Below, piece after piece: positions 14,604 to 17,467 of a stretch of 17,467 bases of DNA. Source of the stretch: UBA11524 sp964547515 (GTDB taxonomy: Bacteria > Bacillota > Clostridia > Christensenellales > Aristaeellaceae). Both the position numbers and the translations under genes were made by a program. The notes under the pieces are model-generated. The model was not told where the DNA came from. It saw only the letters and a list, made by a program, of their open reading frames with translations, and searched no databases. Each line of letters opens with the position of its first letter. Position 1 is the stretch's first letter. The DNA lies in the NCBI GenBank assembly GCA_964547515.1, contig CAZJOA010000048.1, forward strand, positions 1 through 17,467, read 5' to 3'.

Positions 14604-15821
14604 ATGAAGCTAACCATCTCCCACCGCTGTCAGTCCATCTCCCCGTCGCTCACGCTGGCCATCGATGCCCGCGCCAAGGAAATGAAGGCCGCAGGGGTGG
14701 ATGTCATCAGCTTCGGTGCGGGTGAGCCGGATTTCCCCACCCCGGCGCATATCATCGATGCCGCCAAGGAGGCACTGGATCGGGGCATGACCCGCTATAC
14801 CCCCGCGTCCGGCACATTCGAGCTGCGCAAGGCCATCTGCGACAAGCTGGAGCGCGACAACGGACTGTTCTACAAGCCCCAGGACATCGTGGTGTCCTCC
14901 GGCGCGAAGCACAGCCTGTACAATATCTTCCAGACCATCCTCGATCCCGGTGACGAGGTGCTCATCCCCACGCCCTGCTGGGTGTCCTATCCCGAAATGG
15001 TGCGCATGGCCGGCGGTGTGCCGGTGTTCATCCCCACCAGCGAGGCCACGGATTTCATCCCCACCCGGCGCGACATCGCCTCCCGCGTCACCCGGCGGAC
15101 AAAGGCCATGATTATCACCAGCCCGTCCAACCCCAATGGCAGCATCTGGCCGCAGGAGATGCTGCAATTCGTCGCCGATCTGGCGGTGAGCCATCCCTTC
15201 TACGTCGTGTCGGACGAAATATACGAGAAGCTGATCTACGACGGGGAGAAGCACTATTCCATCGCGAACTGCTCCGAGGAGATCAAGAACCAGACCTTCG
15301 TGGTCAACGGCATGTCCAAGGCGTATGCCATGACGGGCTGGCGCATCGGGTATGTGGCCGGGCCGCTCCAGGAGATCAAGGCCATGACCTCCTTCCAGTC
15401 CCACGCCACGTCCAACCCCAATTCCATCGCCCAGTATGCCGCGATGAAGGCGCTCCAGAGCGGCGATGAGAGCATCAGACCCATGGTCGCCGAATTCGAA
15501 CGCCGCCGCAATGCCATGGTCGGGAAGATCAACCAGATCCCCGGCCTGAGCTGCCGCAAGCCCAAGGGCGCATTCTACATCATGCTCAACATCGAGCAGG
15601 TGATGGGCAAGAGCTATGACGGGCGCGTGATCGACAGCTCGCGCACCTTCGCCGAGTTGCTCCTGGCGGAGAAGCATGTGGCGGTCGTGCCGGGGGTGGC
15701 CTTCGAGGCGGAGGGCTTCTGCCGACTGAGCTACGCCGTGTCCATGGAGAACTGCATGGAGGGACTGCGCCGCATCGAAGCCTTTGTCGGTGAGCTGTCC
15801 GACGCTGCGTACACCTTCTAA
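14604..15821 (+). CDS. Class I aspartate-type aminotransferase
   Basis: 405 aa PLP enzyme of fold type I, closest in pattern to the subgroup Ib aspartate aminotransferases, which exchange the amino group between aspartate and 2-oxoglutarate. Visible: GAGEPDFPTP at 38-47, the Y-T-P-A-S-G-T segment, SPSNPNGS at 173-180 (family usually NPTG), Asp204 and Tyr207 in SDEIYEKLIY, the PLP lysine Lys239 in GMSKAYAMTGWRIGY, and an FCRLSY arginine near the C-terminus that would bind the substrate carboxylate. It is complete. ATG 14604 is placed nine bases after CAGGAGG; the frame is open further upstream, but that part overlaps the promoter. Exact substrate (aspartate, aromatic or other) is not decided by sequence. 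It is a single-gene unit. Confidence 0.93.
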   Translation: MKLTISHRCQSISPSLTLAIDARAKEMKAAGVDVISFGAGEPDFPTPAHIIDAAKEALDRGMTRYTPASGTFELRKAICDKLERDNGLFYKPQDIVVSSGAKHSLYNIFQTILDPGDEVLIPTPCWVSYPEMVRMAGGVPVFIPTSEATDFIPTRRDIASRVTRRTKAMIITSPSNPNGSIWPQEMLQFVADLAVSHPFYVVSDEIYEKLIYDGEKHYSIANCSEEIKNQTFVVNGMSKAYAMTGWRIGYVAGPLQEIKAMTSFQSHATSNPNSIAQYAAMKALQSGDESIRPMVAEFERRRNAMVGKINQIPGLSCRKPKGAFYIMLNIEQVMGKSYDGRVIDSSRTFAELLLAEKHVAVVPGVAFEAEGFCRLSYAVSMENCMEGLRRIEAFVGELSDAAYTF

Positions 15822-16104
15822 CACAATGCTGCGCTAAATGATGAATTAGGAATTTAGATGCTTTTGCCCTGTCGCGAACCGTGGTGAAACGAACTGAATT
15901 CCCAATTCCTGATTCACAATCTATTTGCGCTGCGTGCGGCAGTCCCACAAACCAAATTCNNNNNNNNNNNNNNNNNNNNNNNNNNNNNNNNNNNNNNNNN
16001 NNNNNNNNNNNNNNNNNNNNNNNNNNNNNNNNNNNNNNNNNNNNNNNNNNNNNNNNNNNGGTGGTGTGTGTGTGCTTGAGTTTGACAAGAAGCAAAACCT
16101 CCTG
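15822..16104. other. Intergenic region with gap 3 (100 N at 15960-16059)
   Basis: Besides the inverted-repeat element, this region holds a 100-N scaffold gap. I see no terminator with a T-run after the aminotransferase, no RNA gene and no promoter for the next gene; these may be hidden in the gap. Confidence 0.8.
15842..15916. repeat. 75-bp AT-ended inverted-repeat element
   Basis: TGAATTAGGAATT (15842-15854) is an inverted repeat of AATTCCTGATTCA (15904-15916) with one mismatch, enclosing 49 bases. It has no coding capacity, lies just after the aminotransferase stop and close to gap 3, and its right end resembles the fragment at 13371-13400. It is probably a small dispersed palindromic element. 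Confidence 0.55.
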
Positions 16105-17466
16105 ATGCAGGCGCGCTATCAGTACGAGCTGCAGGACGTGGCAGAGCCGAACCTCTACCGCGACATTTTCGATTATCAGTCCATCCCCAAGGTCGCCTTC
16201 AACATGCGTACCGTGCCCATGGAGATGCCCGAGGAGATCTGGATGACCGACACCACCTTCCGGGACGGGCAGCAATCCGTCAGCCCGTTCACGGTGGAGC
16301 AGATCGTCCACCTGTTTGGACTGCTCAGCCGTCTGGGCGGCCCGAAGGGGCTGGTGCGTCAGAGTGAGTTCTTCGTCTATACGGAGAAGGATCGGGCGGC
16401 GCTGCATGCCTGTCAGGAGCTGGGGCTGAAATTCCCGGAGATCACCACCTGGATCCGCGCCAACGAGAAGGACTTCGAGCTGGTGAAGAACGAGGGCATC
16501 AGCGAAACGGGTATCCTCGTGTCCTGCTCGGACTATCACATCTTCAAGAAGATGCACCTGACCCGCCGTCAGGCGCTGGAGAAGTACCTGGGCATCGTCA
16601 AGGCGGCGCTGGATCGGGGCATCAAGCCCCGCTGCCACTTTGAGGACATCACTCGGGCGGATTTCTATGGCTTTGTGCTGCCGTTCGCGGAGGAATTGAT
16701 GAAGCTGTCGGCAGAATCCGGCATGCCGATCAAGATCCGCGCGTGCGACACCATGGGGTACGGCGTGCCCTACCATGGTGCGGCCACACCGCGCAGCGTC
16801 CCGGGCATCATCTACGGCTTGCGCCATTATGCGCGCGTCCCGGCGGATCAGCTGGAATGGCACGGGCATAACGACTTCTACAAGGTGGTGGCGAACGCCG
16901 GGGTGGCGTGGCTGTATGGGTGCTCGTCCATCAACTGCTCCATATTGGGCATCGGCGAACGCACGGGGAACTGTCCGCTGGAGGCGATGGCCATTGAGTA
17001 TGCGTCCCTGCGGGGGACGGCGGACGGGATGGATCTGACGGCCATCACGGAAATGGCGGACTACATGGAGCGGGAGATCGGGCTGGAGATCAGTCCGCGT
17101 CAGCCCTTCGTGGGACGGCATTTCAACGTGACCCGCGCGGGCATCCATGCCGACGGGCTGCTCAAGGACGAGGAGATATACAACATCTTCGACACGAAGG
17201 CCATCCTGAATCGCCCGGCGCTGGTGGCGGTGGACGCGACGAGCGGTCTGGCGGGCGTGGCGCATTGGATCAACACCTATTTCCGGCTGGACGGCACGCA
17301 GCAGATCGCCAAGTCCGACCCGCTGGTCATCGCCGTGCGGGAGCAGGTCGCGGCGCTCTACGCCCAGGGACGCAATACCGTCATGGGCGACGAGGAGCTG
17401 GAGATCATGGTGCGCAATTACGACATCGAGCGCTATGAGCGCCTGATCTTCCGAAAAAGCCGCTGA
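16105..17466 (+). CDS. 2-isopropylmalate/homocitrate synthase family enzyme
   Basis: 453 aa from ATG 16105. DRE-TIM metallolyase that condenses acetyl-CoA with a 2-oxo acid. Seen: metal-binding Asp49 and the catalytic block TDTTFRDGQQS (48-58, Arg53), HFEDITRADF (178-187), RACDTMGYG, the metal-ligand pair in WHGHNDF (His253, His255), and CSILGIGERTGN. The protein is shorter than classical LeuA (about 510 aa) and seems to lack its C-terminal leucine-binding domain. The subfamily is common in Clostridia and usually annotated as isopropylmalate synthase or homocitrate synthase family; Re-citrate synthase, which arose in this superfamily, is a real alternative. The start is uncertain: there is no ribosome site before 16105, and the frame is open back to the gap edge at 16060 (with GTG codons at 16066 and 16072) and beyond. 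The stop lies one base before the window end. Confidence 0.85.
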   Translation: MQARYQYELQDVAEPNLYRDIFDYQSIPKVAFNMRTVPMEMPEEIWMTDTTFRDGQQSVSPFTVEQIVHLFGLLSRLGGPKGLVRQSEFFVYTEKDRAALHACQELGLKFPEITTWIRANEKDFELVKNEGISETGILVSCSDYHIFKKMHLTRRQALEKYLGIVKAALDRGIKPRCHFEDITRADFYGFVLPFAEELMKLSAESGMPIKIRACDTMGYGVPYHGAATPRSVPGIIYGLRHYARVPADQLEWHGHNDFYKVVANAGVAWLYGCSSINCSILGIGERTGNCPLEAMAIEYASLRGTADGMDLTAITEMADYMEREIGLEISPRQPFVGRHFNVTRAGIHADGLLKDEEIYNIFDTKAILNRPALVAVDATSGLAGVAHWINTYFRLDGTQQIAKSDPLVIAVREQVAALYAQGRNTVMGDEELEIMVRNYDIERYERLIFRKSR

Positions 17467-17467
17467 A

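Noticed and set aside
15925..16104. Extension of the synthase gene across gap 3 to 15925
   Set aside because: The open frame through the N run is only a product of the placeholder; the sequence before the gap is repeat-like and the N length is arbitrary.

Overview
The window reads as a piece of a draft genome, probably a metagenome-assembled one, from a GC-rich Firmicute of the class Clostridia, likely gut or rumen. The reasons are strong AGGAGG-type ribosome binding sites, TTGACA/TATAAT promoters with 17-nt spacers, Gram-positive-style families (DUF975 membrane protein, single-domain EamA transporter, secreted SH3b and peptidoglycan-binding proteins, a Clostridia-type isopropylmalate synthase homologue) and no outer-membrane genes. 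The assignment comes from gene content and style, not from a marker tree. Three runs of exactly 100 N (8862-8961, 13249-13348, 15960-16059) are scaffold gaps, and each has repeat-like sequence on at least one flank.

Layout. 1-2052: argS with its own promoter, followed by a 163-bp nearly symmetric palindromic element that starts at the argS stop codon, then a shared bidirectional terminator. 2128-4811, minus strand: a secreted protein with a 24-bp tandem repeat encoding a Pro-rich linker and a probable PPOX-like split-barrel domain; then a three-gene operon (secreted protein, tributyrin-esterase-like hydrolase, single-domain EamA transporter) read from one side of a divergent promoter region. 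4835-8838, plus strand: two large secreted cell-envelope proteins, one with five OB-like repeats and a peptidoglycan-binding domain, the other with two related domains and two SH3b-like domains. 8805-9070: an array of a roughly 82-bp repeat that supplies the last residues of the upstream gene and is interrupted by gap 1.

9100-12914: an MsbA-type ABC exporter; a frameshifted DUF559 (Vsr-like) endonuclease gene that runs into a 121-bp palindromic element; and a single ORF fusing a GNAT acetyltransferase to a complete type I phosphomannose isomerase. 12923-14393: two membrane protein genes around gap 2. 14500-15821: a class I aspartate-type aminotransferase with a clear promoter. 16105-17466: an isopropylmalate/homocitrate synthase family enzyme (Re-citrate synthase is an alternative) whose start lies close to gap 3.

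Most genes are ordinary housekeeping or envelope genes in short transcription units. I see no defence island, CRISPR array, prophage, tRNA or rRNA. The most unusual content is the collection of small palindromic or dispersed repeats (at least four families), their intrusion into gene ends, the GNAT-PMI fusion, and the five-repeat secreted protein.
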